46,778 nt of DNA from Candidatus Zhuqueibacterota bacterium (GCA_016931775.1 JAFGEC010000159.1:1-46778); one strand, 5' to 3'; numbered from the stretch's first letter, positions 17,773-28,391 are shown. Notes: generated by a model not told the origin, from the sequence alone. Translations and numbers: made by a program.

Positions 17773-20439
17773 TCACTTTACGAATATCATTTTCTTCGTC
17801 GCCTGATATTTTTCTGTTAAAAGTCTACAAAAATAGACTCCGGATGCTTCGTCTTGCATACTCAAATGAACGGTGTGACGTCCGGCATTCATCTTTCTTT
17901 TCAAAAGTGATTTAATTTTTTTACCGTTCACATTATAAAGTTCCAAACGGACAAATGTGTTGCAATCAATTGAAAATTCAATTCTTGTATTCGAATTAAA
18001 CGGATTCGGAAAATTCTGCTTGAGGCAAAAATCAATCGGCACGGCCTGTGCATATGTCACAAAATCCGAATACTTGAAAGAGCCATCCCTGTCCGTCTGT
18101 TTGAGCCGATAGACCGGGGTAGTGCGGATATCCGGAACATTATAATCAATAAAATGATACTCTATAGGTTTTATCGAATATCCATATCCTTTTACGAAAC
18201 CGATTGTGGACCAAGCGGATGTGTTTATATTTTTACTACAGTTACGCTCAATATAAAAACCGTAATTATTGCTTTCATTTGCAGTCACCCAGTTCAGAAG
18301 GATATTTTTGGATATTCTGGAAGCAGTAAAAGTAACAAAATCTACGGCTAAAACCTTTTTATTCACGTTGAAAACATGTACGATATTTAATCCGTCTCGA
18401 TTATAATCAAACTCCAGGACGAACAAAAGTCTGCTTTGCGGGTCAAAAGTCATTGATCTGATTTCTATTTTTTTTCCCAAAAATATTTTTGGATCAAATC
18501 GGATTGCCGAATAAGGTTGTGGCTGAAAGGATGGTATTTCACCGCCACTTACCCTTGCCAGGTCATCGGGATCGTATAAAATCGCCATTGGAATAAAATT
18601 ATGCGCCTTCCAACCTTTACCGTCCGGATCGGTAATGTAAAATTCCGGATATGGCACATCTGCTATTATCCAATCATGGCGCATATGTTCACCAATGTAA
18701 CCATACCAATGCTGCCCCCGCGCCTTATTTCCCAAAATGACCACGGCATTCTGATTTTCAGCGGAAAGCCAGGCAGCATCCTTCCAATCATCACTTAACA
18801 GGTAGCCATCGATGGCATTGGGTAAAAAATAGCCGTCGGTACCCTCCACAGGACCGTATTTTAGCAGCGTTGTATAATTCAAGACAGAATTAGCAGTCGG
18901 GGGATTTTCACCAATGCCTGAAAACGAATATAATCCGGGTCCCAATCCCCCCAGTCCGCCGTCACGGCAGCGCCCTGTAACCAATCGCTGTCCGGCCGTA
19001 TTTTGCTTGGCCCATATTTCCGGAAGTTTGAACAGATAATCGCCCAGTGCCGCGTCCAAAGGCGGAGAACCAGGATCTCCGACATGCCATGCTCCATATT
19101 TTATGGCGATTGCCGGATTTTCAGCATCACAGCAACTGATGCATGCATGCTTTTCAGCCGTAACCGTATAATGCACGCTCCAGGAACTGTAGAGACGGTC
19201 TTCGTCGTCGAAATATTCAAGGCCGGTTCGCCATATGTCGACATAATCGCCCCAACTGTCGATATTACCGGGACGGATGTTAACAGGATTCGCTATGGTT
19301 TGTGCCTGCGGCAAGTCATCGATATTTCCGGCACTGGTAACAACAGGCTGCGGGATACTCACCTGGCCGGCAAATCCGCGCTGCGGCTGATTGAGATCGG
19401 TTACAAATAAAGATCCGCTGAATCCATCGGCAGCGCCGGAACCGTTGGGCCCTCCATCACCATTCGGGAAATAGGCCATAGATTCACCGCCCCAGGAAAA
19501 CACTTCGGGTAACCGGAATGCGCCCAAATACATAAAACTTTCCGGCGTGATCAAATCCACTCTTTGCTGGTAAGGAAGCGAATTCGCAACCACGGCTAAA
19601 GAGGGTAAACTTTCGTTCCCGCAGTGATCCAGTGCGGTTACGGTAAAAGTAAAAGTGCAATCCGGCTGCAGGTACACAGCCGTAAAATTTTCCTCCCTTG
19701 AATATCCTTCAACCTGACCATCCATGTAAATCAAGTATTCTATCACACCGGTGTCGTCATCCGGTTTCTGCCAGCTTAGGGCGATTTTTGAATCGGATAC
19801 AGGAATGGCACTCAGCGCAGACGGAGGATCGGGAGGTGTCACGTCGGCATCTGAAAAAAGTTCTATTTTATCGCAAACAATATATTGCTTAGGATACGTT
19901 TCGAACCATTCAATATGTAAGTTAATATTGATCAGATCGAAACCTGTGTTGGTCTTGTGAACTCCCCCATCCGTAATATTAAAAACCGTTCGCACCCAAG
20001 CAGCCGGTTGAACGGTGGTGTAGGTTTGCCGGTAATCGGAAAAATTTCGCATGGTATACCAATGGCCCTCACGTTCGCCGCCGTCAGGATAATCCGGATC
20101 GGTAAAACTAATGCGGGCTGCCATTGTCACCGGCTGATCGAAAGTATTAAACCAGGTTACCACAATTCTTTCCCCCGGGATAAAATTTCTTATCACGCCA
20201 CGCACACCGCGAAAATCTGTATATTCGTCAATATCCGAAACAGCAATCACACCACCGGGACCGGAAGAGGTATATCCCATGTTTGGACTCAACAACAGTT
20301 GATCCCATTCGTTAAGCGCAAAATTATTCTGAGCAGGCGTTGCTCCAAAATCTACCAGAACAACGGCTTGGACGACTGTGGCTCCTCCCAAAAACCACAT
20401 CACTGCTATTATTCTTAACCGATGCTTTAGAAATGACAT
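17773..20439 (-). CDS. Large secreted protein with FN3-like domain and C-terminal sorting-type domain
   Basis: Signal peptide; PPDPPSALSAIPVSDSKIALSWQKPDDDTGVIEYLIYMDG (FN3); C-terminal QNFPNPFNSNTRIEFSI...SGVYFCRLLTEKYQATKKMIFVK. Confidence 0.8.
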   Translation of the reverse strand: MSFLKHRLRIIAVMWFLGGATVVQAVVLVDFGATPAQNNFALNEWDQLLLSPNMGYTSSGPGGVIAVSDIDEYTDFRGVRGVIRNFIPGERIVVTWFNTFDQPVTMAARISFTDPDYPDGGEREGHWYTMRNFSDYRQTYTTVQPAAWVRTVFNITDGGVHKTNTGFDLININLHIEWFETYPKQYIVCDKIELFSDADVTPPDPPSALSAIPVSDSKIALSWQKPDDDTGVIEYLIYMDGQVEGYSREENFTAVYLQPDCTFTFTVTALDHCGNESLPSLAVVANSLPYQQRVDLITPESFMYLGAFRLPEVFSWGGESMAYFPNGDGGPNGSGAADGFSGSLFVTDLNQPQRGFAGQVSIPQPVVTSAGNIDDLPQAQTIANPVNIRPGNIDSWGDYVDIWRTGLEYFDDEDRLYSSWSVHYTVTAEKHACISCCDAENPAIAIKYGAWHVGDPGSPPLDAALGDYLFKLPEIWAKQNTAGQRLVTGRCRDGGLGGLGPGLYSFSGIGENPPTANSVLNYTTLLKYGPVEGTDGYFLPNAIDGYLLSDDWKDAAWLSAENQNAVVILGNKARGQHWYGYIGEHMRHDWIIADVPYPEFYITDPDGKGWKAHNFIPMAILYDPDDLARVSGGEIPSFQPQPYSAIRFDPKIFLGKKIEIRSMTFDPQSRLLFVLEFDYNRDGLNIVHVFNVNKKVLAVDFVTFTASRISKNILLNWVTANESNNYGFYIERNCSKNINTSAWSTIGFVKGYGYSIKPIEYHFIDYNVPDIRTTPVYRLKQTDRDGSFKYSDFVTYAQAVPIDFCLKQNFPNPFNSNTRIEFSIDCNTFVRLELYNVNGKKIKSLLKRKMNAGRHTVHLSMQDEASGVYFCRLLTEKYQATKKMIFVK

Positions 20440-20498
20440 GTTTTCCTCAGCAAGGTAAAAAGAGTCAATGTTACAATTTTAAGAATTAACCACCCTTA

Positions 20499-22319
20499 TT
20501 ATTTCACCACTTTAACTACAACAAAATTATCAATAGCCTTTACATCCGCCGTAATTTCACGCTTTAAATCAAAAACAACCCGGGTGAACTTTTCAACATC
20601 GTGATATCCCACCCGCGCACGTATAAATGGTCCCCGGTTGATTTCAAAAATTTTTGAATCCGTCAGTATAAAAATTCCGGGCAAATCAACGACAAGCCTA
20701 CTGGGATCAGCCAGCGCGAGCGTTTTAAACTGAACAGATCCGTTACAAACAATTTTAATTTGAGAATCGCTAACAGCTTGTATATCCAAGACTGCCGATC
20801 CTTCAGGCATTGCCGGTACAGCGTCGAAAGTAAACAATAGAAACTCAACTCGGCGGTTGCGAAACCGGCCCTCCTCGGTACCGTTATCAGCGACGGGACG
20901 CGACTCTCCATAACCGATGGGCATATAGAATCGCTCTCTTTTAACCTTTTCCTTTTTCGACAGGTGGACCATCACACTATCCACACGGCGTTTGGACAGG
21001 TGGATATTGTATATTTCGGTGCCGATACTATCCGTATGCCCGGCTACATGTACACGAGCCTTAGGATAAGTATTTAAAATCTCACCGACACGCCGCAAAG
21101 TCTCCTCTTCTTCCGAGCGTATTTCTGCTTTATCGAAATCAAAGTTTATGCGCATACTGACAAGGATTCGATTGCTGTCCTGGGGTGCCACTTCTATTTT
21201 GCCCTCACTGGCTTCGGCGATATTTTTAATACGTTCCAACCGGCGGGCGATCTCCTCTTCCGACTCACGGGCACGCAACTCAGCTGCCTCGGCTGCTCGC
21301 CGTGCCTGTTCCGCTGCCTCCAATTCGCGCCGTAAACGGTCGTGCATTTCATTGTTTATGGATTTATCCGGTTGCGACACACCAAATGTGAAAAGCAGCG
21401 AAAAACGGTGTGCAGCGGTTTCAAATGTTTCCAGTGGCGCATAAGCGTAATCCAGTCTTGTCCGCGACCCTGCAAGCCATTCCATCGGAATATGCAGTCC
21501 GAATCCGGCGGCCCATGGTGAAGCATCGGCGTCGTGTAATACAAGTCCGGACCGTAATATAAGGAGCTCATGCAGAACAAGCTCACCGCCAAGGTAATAA
21601 CGCATCGCCTGTTTTTGTGTCCATGCCACATCGGCAGCCACATTTAGAGCGACATCTGTCCCGACAGGCAAACGTGAGGCCCCGCCAAAACGAAACGTCA
21701 GAGGTAACGGGGATTCGAGCACATCAAATTTCACTTTGGAAATACCAATATTTTGAACCGTTGCACCAAATGAAAAATGGTCAAGCTGCCACTGGGCGCC
21801 CAAATCCAATGCCGCCGTGGTCATCTGTTGTCCGACGAGATTTTGCTGGATTAATTTTATACCGGCACCGAATCCCAAATTTTTGTTTAATAGACGGATC
21901 GAATGACCATAACCAAAGCAGGCCATAATATCGTTACTGCTGGCAATTCCACCGGTTTTTCGAAAAAACTCATCAACCTCAACAATTTCACCTTCATTAA
22001 AATACGTAACATCAACACCAATCACGCCGATATAGGTTGGGAGCGCCAGACCAACAGCACCTTGGCGTGTGTCATCGATCCAGTTATGAAAATTGGCGGC
22101 CAGCATGATGTGGCGGAGATGTCCCAGCCCCCCCACATTATAATGGATCAGATTAATATCATCCGCCAGCGCGGTTCCGGTTCCACCCATAGCAACTTGA
22201 CGAGCATGCGCACGGATTCCCAGAAAAGCGGCGCTGTGATAACCCACACCATCACTTGCGTTTGACCGCAGGTAAAGGCATAAAATCACCAACAAGCAAA
22301 TTGTTGTATATTTTCTCAT
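20499..22319 (-). CDS. PorV/PorQ-like outer-membrane protein fused to OmpA domain and C-terminal AMIN-like domain
   Basis: FLGIRAHARQVAMGGTGTALADDINLIHYNVGGLG; INFDFDKAEIRSEEEETLRRV...GHTDSIGTEIYNIHLSKRR...RNRRVEF; VQFKTLALADPSRLVVDLPGI...RARVGYHDVEKFTRVVFDL. Confidence 0.82.
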   Translation of the reverse strand: MRKYTTICLLVILCLYLRSNASDGVGYHSAAFLGIRAHARQVAMGGTGTALADDINLIHYNVGGLGHLRHIMLAANFHNWIDDTRQGAVGLALPTYIGVIGVDVTYFNEGEIVEVDEFFRKTGGIASSNDIMACFGYGHSIRLLNKNLGFGAGIKLIQQNLVGQQMTTAALDLGAQWQLDHFSFGATVQNIGISKVKFDVLESPLPLTFRFGGASRLPVGTDVALNVAADVAWTQKQAMRYYLGGELVLHELLILRSGLVLHDADASPWAAGFGLHIPMEWLAGSRTRLDYAYAPLETFETAAHRFSLLFTFGVSQPDKSINNEMHDRLRRELEAAEQARRAAEAAELRARESEEEIARRLERIKNIAEASEGKIEVAPQDSNRILVSMRINFDFDKAEIRSEEEETLRRVGEILNTYPKARVHVAGHTDSIGTEIYNIHLSKRRVDSVMVHLSKKEKVKRERFYMPIGYGESRPVADNGTEEGRFRNRRVEFLLFTFDAVPAMPEGSAVLDIQAVSDSQIKIVCNGSVQFKTLALADPSRLVVDLPGIFILTDSKIFEINRGPFIRARVGYHDVEKFTRVVFDLKREITADVKAIDNFVVVKVVK

Positions 22320-22351
22320 AGGTTCTCCACTATCTATCTCCGCTCGTTAAG

Positions 22352-25225
22352 TTATCGAATGATGACAAACTTGCGGAAAAACACCACTTGTTCGGTTTCG
22401 TTCGTATCCTCATGCCTCAAGTCAGCATGAACTTTAAGCCAGTACGTCCCACTGCTCACTTTATGACCGTTATCATTATACAAATTCCACCAATGCTCGG
22501 CAATTCCGAACCGTTCCTCCGGTATAAAACTGCCGGTATCGAATACGATCGTATTGCCGTCAATATCACGAACTTTTTCTCCAGCCAAATTGTAAATCTC
22601 AAGCCGGCGTAGGTACAGCGATGCGGATGCCGATGCAACAAGCATACGGAAATTATCGGATCGGTTTTCAAAATAGGGATTCGGTGCAACTTTGACTGTA
22701 TACGGCTCGCCCTCTAGATATATTGAAACCAGTGTATCGGGGCCGGTCGGCAGCAGAGCTGATTCGGAAAGCATTATATTATCCACATATTCGGCAGTAA
22801 TCCGATGACCCGGCATGGCCTGAATTTGACCATCATTTTTTAATCCATTGTTGTCTTTGACAATTCGAATTCCACCATCCTCAGCCGGATAAAAATCACC
22901 ACTATTCCAGACGCCGTCACTGCTTTGTTTCTCGTACAGGATAATTCGTTCCTCATCATCGGTTACGCGATCGAACAGTGCGACTGTTATTGAATCCTGA
23001 CGGTCGGGAGTAATATTACGGTCATATTCTTCAAATACATGCACATATAGTACATCATCAAATTTAACGTTCCGAACAAGGTCACCACGATAGTTTTCAA
23101 TAGCAATTTTCCCGGTTGTGTTTTTAATGATCGAAATACTATCGACAGAAACATCAGACGGGTTAACAGGATCGGTATATGAAACCACAAGGGTATCCCG
23201 GTCGAATACCTCCATGATCGAATTGTTCGGTACAAATTTTGAGGTGACGACGAGCAGAGGAATCCGGGGAATCAATCGGTACGAGCCAAACTCCTGATTG
23301 ACGAGTTCGACTCGTTCGCTGTCCCCGCTTTTTGCAGCACGTACCAGTATGGAAATATTATCAACAAACGGTTGGCGATCCAAATCGTACAGACGAATGT
23401 CCAGGCTATCGACCAACGATTGGTTATGGGGCAAAAAATCAGGGGCACGGTAATAGGGCGCCTCATTACCGTTCCGATCGATAAATTTTATTCCAGAAAA
23501 AGCAACCGGTACGGCATCCCACACAAGTTTCCAATCATCGAGCCCCGGAGTTACTGAGGAGTTGGATGTGGAAGCCAGACCGTATAATATGACGGACTGA
23601 ATACCCACCAGTTGGCTAATAGATTCAAGATTCACTTTGTTTTCAGTATCGGTAATACTTGCGGAAAAACTGGCTAAGGTTTTTCCCGGAGGATTAGGAT
23701 CGATCATTTTTATTTCCAAACTTACAGCGTCACGTTTTGCCGGATCACGGGGTAAAATAGTATGAAACTCCAGTGTTTTCCATTTGGAAATAACATGACC
23801 GTCAGGGTCCTGGATTCGATCGCTGTAGAAATAGGGTGTTTTTTCAGATTTAGTGTTATAAAAATGAAAATCAAACTTTATCTTTTTTAACGTTGGAGTA
23901 TACATTGGATTATTGGTTATCAGGGTCGCGCGAATCTGACAAAACCGGTGTCCGTTATGAATCGGATTGGCAGCTGTACCGGAATGGGTGTAATAGTTTT
24001 CTGTCACAGTCGGTCCGTACCAGCGTGCAACATCTATATCGTTCCGCGAAATAGCGGAACGTAACTCCAACTGAACAGATGTACAGTCACCTAATACATC
24101 TGCTTCCCAAAGGAGCTTGTCAAAGTTGACTTCGCGATTCAGATCGTATATGCCGGTGATATAAGAAGCTGTGCTGTACCCCAAACGAAACGGGTAAAAT
24201 TCATTTTCCGTTGGATGTAAAAAAACTGCCAGATGATAAAAATCTGCCACACGATCCACATCACGTAAACCTGCTATTTGGCCGGAAAATTGCCATACAA
24301 TATTACCTTCCCGATCAACCTGAATAATTCGATTATTGCCGGCATCTGCGATAAGGATGCTGCCATCACTTAACACATCAGCATCCGCCGGAGATTGCAG
24401 TCTGTGCGTGCTGTCCGCTTCAGCCGGATCGCCAAAGACCCAGTTTACCTGTTTTGTCATCCGATCGACGATTAAAATGCGATTATTTCCCTGATCGGTT
24501 ATCAAAACCTCATTTGATTCCGGCAGATATTCAACATCAACAGGAGAGTCTAATTGGTTGTCACCGTACTCCCAAATGACTACTTTTTCATAATCAATAA
24601 TAATAACCCTATCGTTGCCCTTGTCTGCCACCAGGTATTGTTGTTCGCCGGGAATTTTTACTGCATCCATCGGATCGGAAAGTTGATTGGGCCCGGAGCC
24701 CTCCATACCACCGTACTCCCATTCAACCGTCAGATTTTCTGTGTTGTAAATCAGGATTTTATTGTTAACTTTATCGGTGATTAATACTTTAAAATTTGTA
24801 TTTTCATCAAATCCACATGCATCCACAGGCCATCCAAGATCAGGTCCCTGATAACTCCATATCTTTAATTCTCTATCAGCATTTATCTCAAATACTTGTC
24901 TGTCTTGCGGATCTGTAACCAGATATAAGGATTGCCCGCCTACCATACGGCAGTCAATATCTTCAACAGATTTTAGAGGGATTTTGTCGAGAGGCCAATA
25001 CCAGTCGATTGGTTCCAGTACCATATCAAGCGCATCATCACTCAGGCTGCTGTAGAGAGGAGCCAAACTGACATAACTGCCGATATATATTTCCGACTCC
25101 GAACGGGTCCGGGTGTAAGTCGGGTTCCCATCTTCCCAGTACTTCTCCTGCGTGGTCGTTTGAGCCACAGTAATGGAGAACATGCTGAGTATTATGAAAA
25201 CATAGAACATAAAGATCTTGTTCAT
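22352..25225 (-). CDS. Secreted beta-propeller (NHL-like repeats) protein with FlgD/sorting-type C-terminus
   Basis: Repeats LITDKVNNKILIYN, LVADKGNDRVIIID, LITDQGNNRILIVD, LIADAGNNRIIQVD; C-terminal VAPNPYFENRSDNFRM...LEIYNLAGEKVRDIDG. Confidence 0.78.
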   Translation of the reverse strand: MNKIFMFYVFIILSMFSITVAQTTTQEKYWEDGNPTYTRTRSESEIYIGSYVSLAPLYSSLSDDALDMVLEPIDWYWPLDKIPLKSVEDIDCRMVGGQSLYLVTDPQDRQVFEINADRELKIWSYQGPDLGWPVDACGFDENTNFKVLITDKVNNKILIYNTENLTVEWEYGGMEGSGPNQLSDPMDAVKIPGEQQYLVADKGNDRVIIIDYEKVVIWEYGDNQLDSPVDVEYLPESNEVLITDQGNNRILIVDRMTKQVNWVFGDPAEADSTHRLQSPADADVLSDGSILIADAGNNRIIQVDREGNIVWQFSGQIAGLRDVDRVADFYHLAVFLHPTENEFYPFRLGYSTASYITGIYDLNREVNFDKLLWEADVLGDCTSVQLELRSAISRNDIDVARWYGPTVTENYYTHSGTAANPIHNGHRFCQIRATLITNNPMYTPTLKKIKFDFHFYNTKSEKTPYFYSDRIQDPDGHVISKWKTLEFHTILPRDPAKRDAVSLEIKMIDPNPPGKTLASFSASITDTENKVNLESISQLVGIQSVILYGLASTSNSSVTPGLDDWKLVWDAVPVAFSGIKFIDRNGNEAPYYRAPDFLPHNQSLVDSLDIRLYDLDRQPFVDNISILVRAAKSGDSERVELVNQEFGSYRLIPRIPLLVVTSKFVPNNSIMEVFDRDTLVVSYTDPVNPSDVSVDSISIIKNTTGKIAIENYRGDLVRNVKFDDVLYVHVFEEYDRNITPDRQDSITVALFDRVTDDEERIILYEKQSSDGVWNSGDFYPAEDGGIRIVKDNNGLKNDGQIQAMPGHRITAEYVDNIMLSESALLPTGPDTLVSIYLEGEPYTVKVAPNPYFENRSDNFRMLVASASASLYLRRLEIYNLAGEKVRDIDGNTIVFDTGSFIPEERFGIAEHWWNLYNDNGHKVSSGTYWLKVHADLRHEDTNETEQVVFFRKFVIIR

Positions 25226-25236
25226 TTTTTTTGCCT

Positions 25237-26166
25237 TTACATTTTATGCAACGAATAGGAAATCGGAAGTGTCGTACCGATCGCCATGGCGATAGAATAA
25301 TACTTGTTTTCATCCGTATCCGCGCGGGAAGTTAGGATTATCGGAACTTTGGCACCCAAAATGACACCCGCCATTTTTGCACCACCGAGGTATGCCAAGG
25401 TTTTATAAAACACATTTCCCGACTCAATATTAGGCATGATTAAAATATCGGCTTCACCACCCACACGGCTGTCGATATTTTTTATTTCACATGAGCGTTT
25501 GCTGATTGCATTGTCAAAAGCCAGCGGTCCGTCGATGAGGGCATTTTTAATCTGATTACGCTTTCCCATCTGTGCAATGATAGCCGCATCCCGGGTACAT
25601 GGCATATCTTCATAGTTGACCTTTTCAATCGCACTAATGAGCGCAACTTTCGGCCTGCGGATTCCCAGACGCCGGCAGGCTTTAATAGCATTTCTGATAA
25701 TGGCAATTTTCTTGTCCAGATCCGGTGAAATATTCATTCCACCGTCAGACATGAACAGCAATTTGTGATAATATGGGGTTTCGCATGCAGCGAGGTGGGA
25801 AAGAATACTGTTGGAACGCACTCCATGATCCCTATCGAGAACTCCCCGCAGTATAGTGGCGGATGAACATTTTCCCTTCATGAGAATATCTGCCAAATGT
25901 TCACGAACCAGCTGAATAGCAATAACAACCGACATTTTCTCAGAGTCTGCATGAATAATGTCGAACCGGTCAATATCGATCTGGTGTTCTCCGGCGATCT
26001 GATTTATGATATATCGATTACCGACCAGCACGGCATCTGCAATACCGTTTTTATGAGCATGAGAAATTGCCTGAAGGACATCTTCATCCTCGGCCATCGC
26101 TACAGCAACGGTTTTTTTGGGTTGCGTTTTTATACATTCCAGTAGGCTATCAAATGAATTAATCAT
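25237..26166 (-). CDS. ptb: Phosphate butyryltransferase
   Basis: 309 aa; DILMKGKCSSATILRGVLDRDHGVRS, LLFMSDGGMNISPDLDKKIAIIRNA, DGPLAFDNAIS; overlaps buk. Confidence 0.88.
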   Translation of the reverse strand: MINSFDSLLECIKTQPKKTVAVAMAEDEDVLQAISHAHKNGIADAVLVGNRYIINQIAGEHQIDIDRFDIIHADSEKMSVVIAIQLVREHLADILMKGKCSSATILRGVLDRDHGVRSNSILSHLAACETPYYHKLLFMSDGGMNISPDLDKKIAIIRNAIKACRRLGIRRPKVALISAIEKVNYEDMPCTRDAAIIAQMGKRNQIKNALIDGPLAFDNAISKRSCEIKNIDSRVGGEADILIMPNIESGNVFYKTLAYLGGAKMAGVILGAKVPIILTSRADTDENKYYSIAMAIGTTLPISYSLHKM

Positions 26167-27230
26167 AAGTACTCTTTGGCCTTTTCTTGATTTTTCAACA
26201 CACGTAATGCGCCATGCGCCAGCGCTTCCAGTTCCGATTCACCCGGGAAAACCAGTACAGGAGCGATGAATTCAACACGTCTGACTAATTTTTTTACGAG
26301 GAAAGCATTATAGACCAGACCACCGGTCAAAACCACAGCATGGACTTTTCCATTTAGCACGGCTGTGTGAGCTGCGATTTCTTTAGCAATCTGGTAAACC
26401 AACGCATCAACGACCAGTGCGGCATATTGTTCACCATTTTTCACCCGTGGCTCGATTTCCCGCATATCGTTGGTTCCCAGATAAGCGACTAAACCGCCCT
26501 GTCCTTTAATCATTTTGATTATGTCATCCTGACAAAGCTTCCCGGAAAAGCACAATTTTACAAGATCACCGACCGGCAGTGTGCCGCTTCGTTCCGGTGA
26601 AAACGGACCATCACCATCCAGTGCATTGTTCACATCAACAACACGGCCGTTTTCGTGGGAGGCCACGGAAACACCTCCTCCTAAATGCGCGACGATGAGA
26701 TTGATCTGCTTATAATCTTTACCCAGCTTTTTTGCGGCTAGACGGGCAACAGCCTTTTGGTTGAGGGCATGAAAAACACTTTTACGAACGAATTGAGGAT
26801 GGCCCGATACTCGTGCAACATCGTGCATTTCATCAACAACCACAGGATCAACAATGAATGCCGGCCTGCCCGCTTCTCTTGCCAGCTTGACGGCCAACAG
26901 AGCACCAAGATTAGATGCATGTTCACCAAAGGCAGATGCTTTTAAATCGGCGACCATTTTTTCATTCACTAAATATGTCCCACCGGCGATGGGATGCAAA
27001 AGTCCACCCCGTCCGACAAAAGCATCAAAATTTTCAACCGTTAAATCGTTCTGCTGAATAAATTGCCGTACTGAACTCTCCCTGAAATCACATTGATCGA
27101 GAATTCCGGGAAAATTCTCTAATTCATTGCTGGAGATTGAAAGATTCGAAGATAAAATAAGTAATTCATCATGAAAATAGCCGATTTTGGTTGAGGTCGA
27201 ACCTGGATTAATCACCAATATTTTATACAT
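26163..27230 (-). CDS. buk: Butyrate kinase
   Basis: Start MYKILVINPGSTSTKIGYF at 27230 after GGAGG; VAHLGGGVSVASHENGRVVDVNNALDGDGPFSPERSG. Confidence 0.92.
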   Translation of the reverse strand: MYKILVINPGSTSTKIGYFHDELLILSSNLSISSNELENFPGILDQCDFRESSVRQFIQQNDLTVENFDAFVGRGGLLHPIAGGTYLVNEKMVADLKASAFGEHASNLGALLAVKLAREAGRPAFIVDPVVVDEMHDVARVSGHPQFVRKSVFHALNQKAVARLAAKKLGKDYKQINLIVAHLGGGVSVASHENGRVVDVNNALDGDGPFSPERSGTLPVGDLVKLCFSGKLCQDDIIKMIKGQGGLVAYLGTNDMREIEPRVKNGEQYAALVVDALVYQIAKEIAAHTAVLNGKVHAVVLTGGLVYNAFLVKKLVRRVEFIAPVLVFPGESELEALAHGALRVLKNQEKAKEYL

Positions 27231-27325
27231 CCCGCCTCCTTTGGAAGATTGAGCTTCCAAAGTTTTCCTTTGACATATGCCTATATATAGAACATTATCA
27301 TATATACCACACAATTTATAGAACT

Positions 27326-27354
27326 ATTATACATAAAAAGAAGATAAAAGTCAA
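27326..27354 (-). promoter_or_regulatory. Candidate sigma70 promoter for buk-ptb (TTGACT-N17-TATAAT)
   Basis: Reverse strand TTGACT 27354-27349, 17-nt spacer, TATAAT 27331-27326. Confidence 0.6.
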
Positions 27355-27515
27355 GTTTTATAGTGTTTTATAAAGGAAAAAGTGAAAAGAATTCGTGCGA
27401 GGATGAAAAAGTAATTTTTGAATGATATTTAACAACCAACCGTTTTTCAGGGTATAAACCTTACCATTCTTTAATTCCAGACACTGCCATTGAAATACAG
27501 CCGTAAGAGGTGCAT

Positions 27516-28037
27516 CTATTCACTGTCATAGTGTACCAATGACTCAACACGGTAGGTCGATAAGTTGTCACGTCCCCTTAAAAAATCCAATTCGACAACA
27601 AATCCAAATCCGGCCACTTTGGCGCCCAAACGCTCAACTAAATGAGCGGTGGCCTTGGCGGTCCCACCAGTGGCGAGCAGGTCGTCTACTATCAGAACCT
27701 TCTGTCCTGCGGATACAGCATCTTCATGCATTTCCAGAGTATCAGTTCCATACTCGAGCTCATAGGTTTCGGATATTTTCTTGTATGGTAATTTCCCCGG
27801 TTTCCTCACCGGAATCATACCGATTCCCCATTCATGCGCCAGAACAGCCGCAAAAATAAAACCTCGGCTTTCGATACCGATAACGGCATCAATTTTTTGA
27901 TCGTTATATTTCTGTTTGAGTAAACGAATTGACTGTTGCAATGCCGGACCGTTGCCTACCAATGTGGTGATATCTTTAAAACCAATTCCCTTTTTGGGAA
28001 AATCGGGGACATTCCGTATGCATGAAACGAGATCCAT
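27516..28037 (-). CDS. apt: Adenine phosphoribosyltransferase
   Basis: IRNVPDFPKKGIGFKDITTLVGNG; VIGIESRGFIFAAVLA; VLIVDDLLATGGTAKA. Confidence 0.95.
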   Translation of the reverse strand: MDLVSCIRNVPDFPKKGIGFKDITTLVGNGPALQQSIRLLKQKYNDQKIDAVIGIESRGFIFAAVLAHEWGIGMIPVRKPGKLPYKKISETYELEYGTDTLEMHEDAVSAGQKVLIVDDLLATGGTAKATAHLVERLGAKVAGFGFVVELDFLRGRDNLSTYRVESLVHYDSE

Positions 28038-28099
28038 TTTTATTTTCCTTTCCTGTTTGTACTGTTGTCATAAAAATTGTATCAGGTGATAATTATCTT

Positions 28100-28378
28100 C
28101 TAATACGAAATTCGAAACGTTTCAAACCGATTTTTGCATTGTCCCCATTGTACATCGAGACCGGTAACATGTGCGTGCGCCGGACCGAGTTTTAAGGCGG
28201 AAACGTACTCTTGAATTAAACCACGAGGTCCTTCAACGTGGCTTTCAACACTGCCATCCATACAATTACGAACGTATCCTTTTAATCCCAACTCAACTGC
28301 CCGATGGTAGGCAAAAAAACGAAAACCAACACCTTGTACAACACCTCTAACAACAATGAGGGCCGATTCTTCCTGCAT
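28100..28378 (-). CDS. Acylphosphatase
   Basis: Start trimmed to MQEESALIVVRGVVQGVGFRFFAYHRAVELGLKGYVRNCMDGSVE. Confidence 0.92.
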   Translation of the reverse strand: MQEESALIVVRGVVQGVGFRFFAYHRAVELGLKGYVRNCMDGSVESHVEGPRGLIQEYVSALKLGPAHAHVTGLDVQWGQCKNRFETFRISY

Positions 28379-28391
28379 GTTAAAAATCCTG

